Of a DNA stretch of 16,042 nucleotides, positions 1 through 7,272 are shown piece after piece (position 1 is the first letter of the stretch; each line of letters opens with the position of its first letter). The notes under the pieces are model-generated. The model had not been told where the DNA came from. It made no database searches and saw only the letters and a list, made by a program, of their open reading frames with translations. The position numbers and the translations under genes are program-made. This DNA comes from an uncultured Anaerolineaceae bacterium (GTDB lineage Bacteria > Chloroflexota > Anaerolineae > Anaerolineales > Anaerolineaceae), in assembly GCA_937890875.1 (NCBI GenBank), contig CALAEB010000241.1:1-16042 (forward strand), read 5' to 3'.

Positions 1-1
1 A

Positions 2-418
2 CAAGAGACAATTAAACAAAAAACAATCAATTTAGGTCTATCAAACGCAATTCATTTTTGGGGTGTTACGGACAGAGTAGACGAGTTTTATCAGGTGATG
101 GATGTATTTGTCTTACCTTCGCGGTTTGAGGGTCTTGGTATTGTAGCGATTGAAGCGCAGGCTGCCGGATTAAAAACAATTTGCGCAGATACAATTCCGG
201 AAGAAGCAAGAATTACGGAAAATTTTATTTCCCTTTCATTAGATCAATCTCCGAAAGAATGGGCAGATGAAATTCTAAAATATCAAGATGGGTATGAACG
301 CAAAGATATGTCAGACGCAATAAAAAACGCAGGTTATGATATAGCCGAAGAAACGAAAAAACTAGAGAATTTTTATATTGATCAATACAATGATTTACAT
401 AAAAGGAAATACTTATAG
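2..418 (+). CDS. GT4-family glycosyltransferase, C-terminal fragment (5' end outside window)
   Basis: The frame is open from the left edge to TAG at 416-418, giving the last 138 residues of a protein whose start lies outside the window. The visible part is the nucleotide-sugar-binding half of a GT-B fold enzyme. It reads NLGLSNAIHFWGVTDRVDEF, then DVFVLPSRFEGLGIVAIEA, which contains the E-x7-E signature (EGLGIVAIE) of GT4 retaining glycosyltransferases, followed by an Ala/Gly-rich loop. Such enzymes add a sugar from a nucleotide donor to a lipid-linked glycan at the cytoplasmic face of the membrane. The downstream polymerase, pyruvyl transferase and flippase genes support a role in exopolysaccharide or O-antigen repeat-unit assembly. 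Donor and acceptor cannot be inferred. The internal ATG at 95 lies inside the conserved domain and is not a start. Confidence 0.88.
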   Translation, partial: QETIKQKTINLGLSNAIHFWGVTDRVDEFYQVMDVFVLPSRFEGLGIVAIEAQAAGLKTICADTIPEEARITENFISLSLDQSPKEWADEILKYQDGYERKDMSDAIKNAGYDIAEETKKLENFYIDQYNDLHKRKYL

Positions 419-536
419 TTTTTTAAGAAGGTAGTGATTAATCAGCAAACAATATTAGGGAATGACAAGAATGACAAGTCAGACTAATCTGCATGAAAAT
501 ATATCTTTTTTTCAAAGAAACCGATTCGGAGTTCAG

Positions 537-1862
537 ATGATAAAAAAGAGAAAATTAATTTCGCCAATAGCAGCAGGGTTTGTTCTAATATTTATTTACG
601 TATACTTTAAATCAATAATTGATTCTTTCATGGGGTCAGAATTTTTTAAACTCACATTATTTTCAACAGCATTCGGTCTTGTTCTAATAGGCTTTTTGAT
701 GACTATTGCAAGGAACAGAATCTATGCCGTTAGGAATCATTTTCTTTGGGGAATTTTACTAATTATATGTTTATCGCGGAACAAAGATATTTATTACGGT
801 CATTATTTCGCGCCCATGGCTTTTAGCATAGCCCTTCTTTCTATGGTTTCATCAACATATAATACAAATTGGATATCTTCCATTGTAAAAACAATGATTT
901 TATTTACCATAATCCATTCATTCGCCACCATTATTTTATTTTTGAATGATGGAATTTATTTTAAATATATCAAGCCATTCTTTCCTGGTAATTTCGCGAC
1001 GGGTTACAAGTCTGGTTTAACAAGTCACTATAGCACCAACGGTATATATCTTGGATTGGGACTGATTGTCGTCTCTTGCAGATTGTTTACTCAAGAGACG
1101 AAAGGGGTCAGGAATTTAATCATTCCTCTTTCGGTTTTATTTGCTTTACTTTTAACAACAAAAAGAGCTCATCTGCTTTTTTCTGTCATGGCTTTATGTA
1201 TTGTATTTTTAGCGCTTAATTCCAGGAATAAGCGAACCTCTATATTTAAACTTATTTTTGTTATTTCAATTGTTTTTTCGATAATCTATATGCTTGGAAA
1301 TATTTTTCCAGAGGTATTAACTGTATTTGACCGATTTATTAATTATGGTGAAGATATTACAGGTGGAAGAGCTTTATTGTACGAAGTGGCATGGGAAAAA
1401 TTTCTTGAGAATCCAATTTTTGGTATCGGATGGGGCGGTTTTCAATATGAATTCGCAAAATTAAATCCCCAGTCCGCATATGGCTATACCTACATGACCA
1501 CCCATAATGTCTTTTTGCAACTCTTATGTGAAACCGGAATAATTGGTTTCACCATTTTTTTGCTCGCATCCGGGATAACCGTGAAAAAAACTTATGCGTT
1601 CCTATCTCAAGCGATAAAGAAGAATACCGATTTTCCTAAAAATTATCGTCTTTTTCTTGCCATTTCTCTGGGGATACAAGCTTTTTTTCTAATGTATTGT
1701 ATGACCGGAAATCCTTTGTACGACATTCAAGTTCAATTTCCCTATTTCCTGTCATGCGGTATTTTCTATTCGATTGAATATCAACTGGTTACCAAGAAGA
1801 GAAAAGATAGCAAACAAAATTATGCACACGCTTTTGGCCCTCAGACTAAAACCGAATCATAA
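537..1862 (+). CDS. O-antigen polymerase/ligase (Wzy/WaaL-type, Wzy_C domain) membrane protein
   Basis: This is a polytopic membrane protein of 441 residues from ATG 537. That start has GGAG five bases upstream and puts Lys-rich MIKKRK directly before the first membrane segment. Longer starts at ATG 462 or 471 add a polar 25- or 22-residue leader; 471 has only a weaker AGGG upstream. About ten hydrophobic stretches are visible. The family signature lies in the C-terminal half: TTKRAH near residue 207, GGRALLYEVAWEKFLENPIF near 276-295 followed by GIGWGG, then THNVFLQLLCETGIIGF near 322-338. The Arg of GGR and the His of THN match conserved positions of the large periplasmic loop in O-antigen ligases and polymerases. 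Because a Wzx-type flippase lies nearby, polymerisation of repeat units (Wzy) seems likelier than transfer to lipid A core, but sequence alone does not separate the two. Confidence 0.86.
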   Translation: MIKKRKLISPIAAGFVLIFIYVYFKSIIDSFMGSEFFKLTLFSTAFGLVLIGFLMTIARNRIYAVRNHFLWGILLIICLSRNKDIYYGHYFAPMAFSIALLSMVSSTYNTNWISSIVKTMILFTIIHSFATIILFLNDGIYFKYIKPFFPGNFATGYKSGLTSHYSTNGIYLGLGLIVVSCRLFTQETKGVRNLIIPLSVLFALLLTTKRAHLLFSVMALCIVFLALNSRNKRTSIFKLIFVISIVFSIIYMLGNIFPEVLTVFDRFINYGEDITGGRALLYEVAWEKFLENPIFGIGWGGFQYEFAKLNPQSAYGYTYMTTHNVFLQLLCETGIIGFTIFLLASGITVKKTYAFLSQAIKKNTDFPKNYRLFLAISLGIQAFFLMYCMTGNPLYDIQVQFPYFLSCGIFYSIEYQLVTKKRKDSKQNYAHAFGPQTKTES

Positions 1863-2082
1863 AAAGAAGTCTTTGTTTCATTGTATATAATACAATACTC
1901 TGCCCCAAATTAATTGGAAGCAAACGGAAAAGAAGAAAAAGCCATGAAGATTATTTATAACCAAATCAACTCATGAATAAACAAAATCGGCTCTCTTTAT
2001 TAGGAATACAAAAGATTGTTTAAAACTAATTTTCTATAGTTGAATGTTCTCGGGCCTCAATAATGGAAAAATAAGGAGCTTT
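1863..2082 (+). other. AT-rich intergenic gap, no convincing gene
   Basis: This 220-base AT-rich gap holds only peptides of about 10-16 codons, such as those from ATG 1944 and ATG 1974. At 1881-1895 an inverted repeat TTGTAT-ATA-ATACAA contains a TATAAT hexamer (1886-1891), but no good -35 box sits at the proper distance. A weak promoter for the pyruvyl transferase and flippase pair is possible and unproven. Confidence 0.4.
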
Positions 2083-3165
2083 ATGAATAAAATTGGGATA
2101 TTAACCTACCACAGAGCGGATGGTTATGGGGCAGTATTACAAGCATATGCTTTATGTAAATTTATTGGTCATATTTCCAATACTAAGCCTATTATTATCG
2201 ATTATCAATGCGAAGCAATCGATGATGTGCATAAATTATTCCAGATTAACAAAAATAAAAATATCTTTATTGAAATGTGCAAACTTATACCAAAACTTTC
2301 TCAAATCCCTGGTAAAAGAAAGTCTACAAAAACATTTACAGAATTTCGAAAAAAGTATTTGCCAATTAGCGAAGAAACCTATACTAAAGAAAGCATTCGC
2401 TCGATTTCCGACAATTTCGATCATTTTATTGTGGGGAGTGATCAAACATGGAATTTCGAACTTTCTGGTCTCGACAAAACATATTTCCTTGATTTTGTTC
2501 TCGATTCAAAAAAAAAGAATTCCTATGCAGCCAGTTTCGGCTTTGAAAAAAATTTCGAACAGTTTAAAGACGAATTCTTGATCTTGCTTTCATTGCGCGA
2601 AACAATTGGCGCAAGAGAATTACAAGAAATGGGGAAGAGTTTTGTTATTTCTGTTGATCCCACATTGCTACTTGATTCGCAAAAATGGCGCCAAATCGCA
2701 AAAAAGCCAAAACTAAAAGAAAAATTTATCTTGATCTATACGGTACTTCCTCCGAAAAATTTATTCGATTTCGCACGGGAATTGGCAAAAAAGACAGGTT
2801 TAAAAATTTTTTATTTAACGGCCTCAGTTCGAATTTATAATGGAATAAAGAAAATAAGCGGCTTTTCCCCGGAAGAATTTCTTGGTTTATTTGCGAATGC
2901 CGAGTATATATTCACGACGTCATTTCATGGCACCGCATTTTCGATTTTATTCCACAAAAGATTCTTCGTTGAATTAGATAACGGGAAAAGGCATAATGAT
3001 CGTGTTGATAATTTGTTATCGACGCTTAATTTACATGACCGCAACCTCTCTGGAAAAGCTTTAGCGGATTATGACCATGCAGTTGATTGGGATTCTGTAG
3101 ATGCAAAATTGGAGATTGAGAAACAAAAATCTTTCAAATATCTAAAGAGTATTCTCAGTGAATAA
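2083..3165 (+). CDS. polysaccharide pyruvyl transferase family protein
   Basis: This 360-residue protein has the family's features. The N-terminus MNKIGILTYHRADGYGAVLQ is the hallmark opening. GSDQTWN lies at residues 118-124, VDPTLLL at 191-197 and TSFHGTAFS at 279-287. The family (PF04230) transfers pyruvate from phosphoenolpyruvate to a sugar hydroxyl pair, making an acidic ketal on exopolysaccharides or cell-wall polymers. The ATG at 2083 is preferred because AAGGAG lies four bases upstream and the conserved opening begins there; an upstream ATG at 2044 would add 13 unrelated residues and lacks a ribosome site. The end overlaps the flippase start by eight bases, so the two are probably translationally coupled. 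Some homologues in such clusters have only tentative activity, so the reaction is a family-level inference. Confidence 0.9.
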   Translation: MNKIGILTYHRADGYGAVLQAYALCKFIGHISNTKPIIIDYQCEAIDDVHKLFQINKNKNIFIEMCKLIPKLSQIPGKRKSTKTFTEFRKKYLPISEETYTKESIRSISDNFDHFIVGSDQTWNFELSGLDKTYFLDFVLDSKKKNSYAASFGFEKNFEQFKDEFLILLSLRETIGARELQEMGKSFVISVDPTLLLDSQKWRQIAKKPKLKEKFILIYTVLPPKNLFDFARELAKKTGLKIFYLTASVRIYNGIKKISGFSPEEFLGLFANAEYIFTTSFHGTAFSILFHKRFFVELDNGKRHNDRVDNLLSTLNLHDRNLSGKALADYDHAVDWDSVDAKLEIEKQKSFKYLKSILSE

Positions 3166-4678
3166 CTCATCAAGAACAAAAAAGTTCTTTTACAATTCAG
3201 TATCCACCGGAATCTATCAAGTCATTGTGATGACTGTCGGGTTCATCACGCCTCGTGTGATGCTAAAAGGATACGGTTCTGAGATCAATGGTCTTGTCAC
3301 TTCGATCACCCAGTTTATAACTTATTTCAACCTTGTTGAAGCAGGTATCGCAGGGGCCGGCGTTTTCGCCTTATACCAACCGCTTGCTGAAAACGATTAC
3401 TCCCGAATCAATGGCATCCTCTCCGCGGTAAAAAAATTCTATTATCAAGCCGGTTATATTTTTACCGGTTTGATAATAGAGTTAGCAATTTTATATCCAC
3501 TATTCGTTAAAACCGATCAGCTTTCGCCTGCACTGGTAGGATTGCTGATTGTTATTCTGGGTGCAAAAGGGTTTCTGGAGTTTTTCACTTTAGCAAAATA
3601 CCGGGTATTGTTGACTGCGGATCAGAAAACCTACGTTATTTCGATTGCCTCCTCAATTTATACAATTCTAAATACAATTCTGATCGTTGTATTTGTTCAT
3701 TTACACATGCCCATTGTTGCGGTCTATGCAATCGCAATGCTATCCCTGCTCTCACGTTCAGCCATCTTATTTATCTATGTTAAGCGAAAATATAAGAGCG
3801 TCCGCTATGAGGAAAAACCCGCAACAGAAGCGCTGGATAAACGTTGGCCTGCACTTTTTTTGCAGATTCTTGGCATTACTCAAACAGGCGCTCCAGTCGT
3901 AATCGCTACCATTTTTACTACGCTCCAGCAGGTTAGTATTTATGCTATTTACAATATGATACTAACCGGCATTAATGGCATTTTATCTATCTTTGTCAGC
4001 GGGTTATCTGCATCTTTCGGCGATTTAATAGCAAGAAAAGAGATGAAGACTCTGCAAAAAGCCTATAACGAATTTGAATTTTCCTATCATTCACTTATTA
4101 CAATTGTCTATTCTGTTTCCTTTGTTTTGATACTTCCGTTCGTTCAGCTATACACAGCGGGTGTGAGCGATATAAATTATTCTTTGCCGCTGACCGGTTT
4201 TTTATTTGTATTAAATGGGCTGCTCTATAATATGAAAACCCCTCAGGGAATGATGGTTATTTCAGCAGGGTTATATAAAGAAACGATGTTACAATCAACG
4301 ATACAAGGTGCGATAATTATCCTCTTCGGTTGTCTATTCGGCTCCTTCTGGGGACTGAACGGAATTCTTCTGGCTTCCTGCCTCTCCAATTTATACAGAA
4401 CTATCGATTTAATGTTTTTTATTCCCATTAATGTTACAAAATTACCCGTCAAGACCACTCTTCACAGATATATACGACAACTCGTTGCAGTAGCCTTGAT
4501 TTATCTGCCATTTCAAACAATTCAAATTCATATCACCAGTTATCATGAATGGATTGTCTTTGCCCTTGTCGTAACCTTGTATGCTATCACTGTGGTGCTA
4601 TCAGTGGGGCTGATTTTTGAACGAAATCAAATAAAACCAATTCTTACGAGAGTAAAAGGAATTATAAGAAGGTCGTAA
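3158..4678 (+). CDS. Wzx-type polysaccharide flippase (MOP superfamily)
   Basis: This 506-residue protein is dominated by hydrophobic segments, about twelve to fourteen in all. It opens with a short basic leader and a motif typical of lipid-linked oligosaccharide flippases (YQVIVMTVGFITPRVMLKGY, then GSEINGLVTSITQF). Such proteins move undecaprenyl-linked repeat units from the cytoplasmic to the outer face of the membrane before polymerisation. The start is GTG 3158, inside the last codons of the pyruvyl transferase gene, with AAAGAG (3144-3149) eight bases upstream; no other start fits before the conserved opening. The length is slightly above the usual 400-490 for Wzx but normal for this superfamily. 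Its partner polymerase lies two genes upstream. Confidence 0.87.
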   Translation: MNNSSRTKKFFYNSVSTGIYQVIVMTVGFITPRVMLKGYGSEINGLVTSITQFITYFNLVEAGIAGAGVFALYQPLAENDYSRINGILSAVKKFYYQAGYIFTGLIIELAILYPLFVKTDQLSPALVGLLIVILGAKGFLEFFTLAKYRVLLTADQKTYVISIASSIYTILNTILIVVFVHLHMPIVAVYAIAMLSLLSRSAILFIYVKRKYKSVRYEEKPATEALDKRWPALFLQILGITQTGAPVVIATIFTTLQQVSIYAIYNMILTGINGILSIFVSGLSASFGDLIARKEMKTLQKAYNEFEFSYHSLITIVYSVSFVLILPFVQLYTAGVSDINYSLPLTGFLFVLNGLLYNMKTPQGMMVISAGLYKETMLQSTIQGAIIILFGCLFGSFWGLNGILLASCLSNLYRTIDLMFFIPINVTKLPVKTTLHRYIRQLVAVALIYLPFQTIQIHITSYHEWIVFALVVTLYAITVVLSVGLIFERNQIKPILTRVKGIIRRS

Positions 4679-4771
4679 TTGGAGAGTTTCATGAGTAATT
4701 GATTTACCGATAAAAAAGATTGATCCAGGAAATCCGCAAAAAAATCATAACATTTGAAGAAAGAAGAAAAT

Positions 4772-5467
4772 ATGGGAATTATAAATAAATTTACAAATGG
4801 AACTAAGTATTTAAAAAATTTTATAACCACAAGGCCATTGCTTTTTGGTCCAGATGAGGACAATTCTTTTCCTTATCAGCGAAGGGCAAAGAAAATATAT
4901 CACGATTATGTTAGATCCAAATCATTAATACTTGTTGCGAACATATTAAATAATGAAGGGGTCCCAGGTGATACTGCAGAAGTTGGAGTTTTTACAGGCA
5001 TCTACGCTTCGCAAATCAATTTTGCGTTCCCTACTCGTACATTACATTTGTTTGATACTTTCGAAAGTTTTAATAAAAAAGAATATGATTCTGAAATAGA
5101 TATTGGTTACAATCGACAGAAATTTCATGCTGTGTTTTCTAAAACCAGCATTGAAATGGTAAGAAAAAAAATGACGTATCCAGAAAACTGTATATTCTAT
5201 CAAGGATTGTTCCCTGATACCGCAAAAGATCTTGATGGAAAGTTTTGTTTTGTTTCAATTGACGTTGATCTGGAAACTTCTATATATCAAAGCCTAGTTT
5301 ATTTTTATCCTCGTTTAGAAAAAGGAGGATATCTTTTTATACATGACTATAACAATAGTAATTTGCCAGGTGTTGAAAGAGCAGTCAAACGATTTGAAAA
5401 AGAAAATGGGTTTATGTGCAAGTTTCCTCTCTGCGATGCTGGAGGTACGCTTATTGTTACAAAATGA
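4772..5467 (+). CDS. TylF-like S-adenosylmethionine-dependent methyltransferase
   Basis: The 231-residue product resembles the macrocin O-methyltransferase (TylF, PF05711) family. The SAM-binding motif AEVGVFTG is at residues 69-76, followed by LHLFDTFESF. The acidic metal-binding site is suggested by SIDVDLETS (162-170) and by HDYNNSNLPGVERAV (191-205), where Asp residues would hold a divalent ion near the sugar hydroxyl. In polysaccharide loci such enzymes usually O-methylate a sugar of the repeat unit or cap the chain, which is the inferred role here. ATG 4772 is chosen over TTG 4754, which only adds a Lys/Glu-rich hexapeptide that coincides with the purine-rich AAGAAAGAAGAAAA ribosome-site region. 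The gene is very AT-rich, like those before it. Confidence 0.86.
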   Translation: MGIINKFTNGTKYLKNFITTRPLLFGPDEDNSFPYQRRAKKIYHDYVRSKSLILVANILNNEGVPGDTAEVGVFTGIYASQINFAFPTRTLHLFDTFESFNKKEYDSEIDIGYNRQKFHAVFSKTSIEMVRKKMTYPENCIFYQGLFPDTAKDLDGKFCFVSIDVDLETSIYQSLVYFYPRLEKGGYLFIHDYNNSNLPGVERAVKRFEKENGFMCKFPLCDAGGTLIVTK

Positions 5468-5597
5468 CAAGATAAATTTGTTTGCTTAATAAACTCATAC
5501 GGAGAAAGAGCAAAAAGAATATTTTTCTGAATCGGAGACTTTGAGCAGCGGTTCATCACAGGTAACCAACATCATCCACCAGATTGCAGTCAGCTAA

Positions 5598-5612
5598 GAG
5601 GGTGTCTCAAAA
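5598..5612 (+). repeat. Possible solitary insertion-sequence terminal repeat
   Basis: The 15 bases GAGGGTGTCTCAAAA look like the end repeats found in several DDE-transposase insertion-sequence families. No matching inverted copy (TTTTGAGACACCCTC) and no transposase were found in the window, so at most it is a remnant of a decayed element. Confidence 0.2.
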
Positions 5613-5613
5613 C

Positions 5614-5639
5614 AAAGGAGCGCCTTTTTAAGTTTTTTT
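5614..5639 (+). terminator. Weak candidate terminator after the methyltransferase gene
   Basis: AAAGG (5614-5618) can pair with CCTTT (5623-5627) around an AGCG loop. A run of seven T follows at 5633-5639. The five-base-pair stem is short for an intrinsic terminator, and the T-run starts five bases after the stem, so transcription from the left may be only partly stopped before the iron-sulfur protein gene. Confidence 0.3.
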
Positions 5640-5729
5640 CTTCTCGAATCTTAAAAGTCCCCGCACATTGCTAATAACTGAATCGGATCAGTCTGCGAAA
5701 GCGAAGTTAATGATAAAAAGAGGCGAGTC

Positions 5730-6920
5730 ATGAATATTCAAATCATTCAGGATCGATGTACAGGTTGCCGTGCCTGTATACAGCTTTGTCCGGTGCACTG
5801 TATTTCCATGCAGGAGAATCACGAGGGGTTCCTCTTCCCAGTTGTGGATCAGGAAGCCTGTATTGATTGCGGAATCTGCCTGACAAAATGTCCCGCTTAC
5901 AACGATCATCCCCTCAGACAGGATCCAGATCTCGCGGTCTATGCAGCTGTACATCAAAATCCGGAAATCCTGATGGCGAGCAGTTCCGGCGGCGCGTTTG
6001 CCGCGCTAGCGCAATATGCTTTCTCACGGGACGGAGTGGTGTATGGTTGCAGCCTAAATAATCAGATCATACCGATGCACATCCGGATTGATCAGGCGAA
6101 GGATCTTCCAAAATTGCACGGTTCCAAATATGTGCAGAGCGATACCGGCAATACCTATTCCAGCGTTAAAAAGGATCTTCAGGCGAGCAAAACCGTGCTT
6201 TACAGCGGGACGCCCTGCCAAATCGCCGGGCTGAAAGCCTATTTGGGGGCAGATGATCCCAACCTGATCACCGTCGATATCATTTGCCATGGTGTACCCG
6301 GCTCAGGTATTTTTCGGAAACATATTGCGTGGCTGAGTAAAAAAAAAGGGGCGGAAATTCAGCAATTTGGTTTCCGAAATAAAGAAAAATTAGGCTGGGG
6401 ACCATTAATCTATTTAGTGACAACGACAACGAAAACAACAATTTTACCATACTTTTACGACGTATATTGTCAAAAATTATTTGGTGACAGTGAAGGGTTA
6501 CGGGAATGTTGTTATCAATGTAAGTATGCGAATATAGATCGGGAAGGCGATTTCACGATCGGGGATTACTGGGGCATCCAAAAATATCATCCAGAAATTC
6601 CAACAGCATGGGGTGTATCATTGCTCATTGCTAACGACGACAAAGCGAAAGCGATTGTGAATGACTTGCATCGATCCCTGACGCTCTATCCGTCAAGAAT
6701 CGAATGGGCTCGAACAAATAATCGTTTGCTGAACAAACCGGTAGAACGTCCCACGGAAAGAGATACGGTATTTGCTGAAATTGAAAAGCTTGGTTATGAC
6801 TGCTGGGCAGAAAAATATTATCGCTCCGGCTATTACATTAAAGCACTCATTAAGTCAAAGATTCCAAGGTCGCTAAAGACAACAATCAAACAAATCATTC
6901 GTCGGAATAAAGAGGGATAA
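5730..6920 (+). CDS. Coenzyme F420 hydrogenase/dehydrogenase beta-subunit family iron-sulfur protein
   Basis: The 396-residue protein begins with two ferredoxin-type [4Fe-4S] motifs: C10-x2-C13-x2-C16-x3-C20-P and C44-x2-C47-x2-C50-x3-C54-P. The FrhB-like body follows, with SSSGGAFAALA at 84-94, SGTPCQIAGL at 159-168, CHGVPGSG at 186-193, a second Cys group at 260, 261 and 264, and GDFTIGDYWGI at 273-283. Relatives occur in many exopolysaccharide loci together with pyruvyl transferases and are thought to be flavin-dependent redox enzymes acting on a sugar or carrier. F420 itself need not be the cofactor. The ATG start has AAGAGG six bases upstream. The gene lies after a 262-base gap and is less AT-rich than those to its left, so it may be a separate transcription unit. 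Confidence 0.9.
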   Translation: MNIQIIQDRCTGCRACIQLCPVHCISMQENHEGFLFPVVDQEACIDCGICLTKCPAYNDHPLRQDPDLAVYAAVHQNPEILMASSSGGAFAALAQYAFSRDGVVYGCSLNNQIIPMHIRIDQAKDLPKLHGSKYVQSDTGNTYSSVKKDLQASKTVLYSGTPCQIAGLKAYLGADDPNLITVDIICHGVPGSGIFRKHIAWLSKKKGAEIQQFGFRNKEKLGWGPLIYLVTTTTKTTILPYFYDVYCQKLFGDSEGLRECCYQCKYANIDREGDFTIGDYWGIQKYHPEIPTAWGVSLLIANDDKAKAIVNDLHRSLTLYPSRIEWARTNNRLLNKPVERPTERDTVFAEIEKLGYDCWAEKYYRSGYYIKALIKSKIPRSLKTTIKQIIRRNKEG

Positions 6921-7050
6921 CAAAATATATCGAAAGTATCGATCCTGTTGAAAAGACTCAAAATCTGATTCAGGCATTATTAGAACCATACTGACAAGAC
7001 CATCCTATTTGATCTAAACAAATCAGCATCTGCCAGTGAAAAGGAACTTT
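6921..7050 (+). other. Intergenic gap before the duplicated-domain gene
   Basis: This 130-base gap contains no gene. A 24-codon open frame without a start ends at TGA 6991-6993 and reads KYIESIDPVEKTQNLIQALL then EPY, which could be the tail of a deleted gene. AAGGA (7041-7045) lies five bases before ATG 7051 and is the best ribosome site in the area. No convincing promoter was recognised. Confidence 0.35.
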
Positions 7051-7272
7051 ATGAAAAATTCGGTACACAAGCTGTCAGTAGCAAACAATGAAAAAACAGC
7101 GTGGTTTACCGAATTAGACTTCAATCTGTCACAAAAAGCGAATAACGATTGCCCATACGATCAAAGGAAGAAAACACTGACGCATGTAAAAACCTGTAAA
7201 GAATTAGGATTGTGTCTGTCATTTTCGTCACATGCTGTCTCCTGTTTTCTTTTATCTCAATATCCGCTGTAA
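7051..7272 (+). other. Probable displaced N-terminal frame of the following gene
   Basis: ATG 7051 has a strong, well-spaced AAGGA (7041-7045). Its first roughly 50 codons look coding and end in the basic stretch RKKTLTHVKTCKEL. From about 7203 this frame gives an unconvincing peptide and stops at 7270-7272. The next frame instead supplies a good hydrophobic segment (VSVIFVTCCLLFSF) that continues into the large protein at 7212-8351. A single -1 (or +2) shift between 7198 and about 7212 would join them as a cytoplasmic tail, membrane anchor and outer domains. It could be a mutation, an assembly error or a separate small protein. Confidence 0.45.

Larger units (their letters stand above)
5468..5729 (+). 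other. Intergenic gap with possible gene and IS-end scraps
   Basis: No complete gene is present in these 262 bases. A short frame ends with SSGSSQVTNIIHQIAVS and TAA (5594-5596), and looks more like the tail of a lost gene than random DNA. It is followed directly by GAGGGTGTCTCAAAA (5598-5612), which resembles the terminal inverted repeats of some insertion sequences, and by a weak T-rich hairpin. Base composition changes here from the AT-rich genes on the left to a higher G+C on the right. All of this is suggestive only. Confidence 0.35.

Noticed and set aside
2120..2581. 153-codon frame inside the pyruvyl transferase gene
   Set aside because: It overlaps a gene with clear family motifs in another frame, and its own translation shows no recognisable domain.
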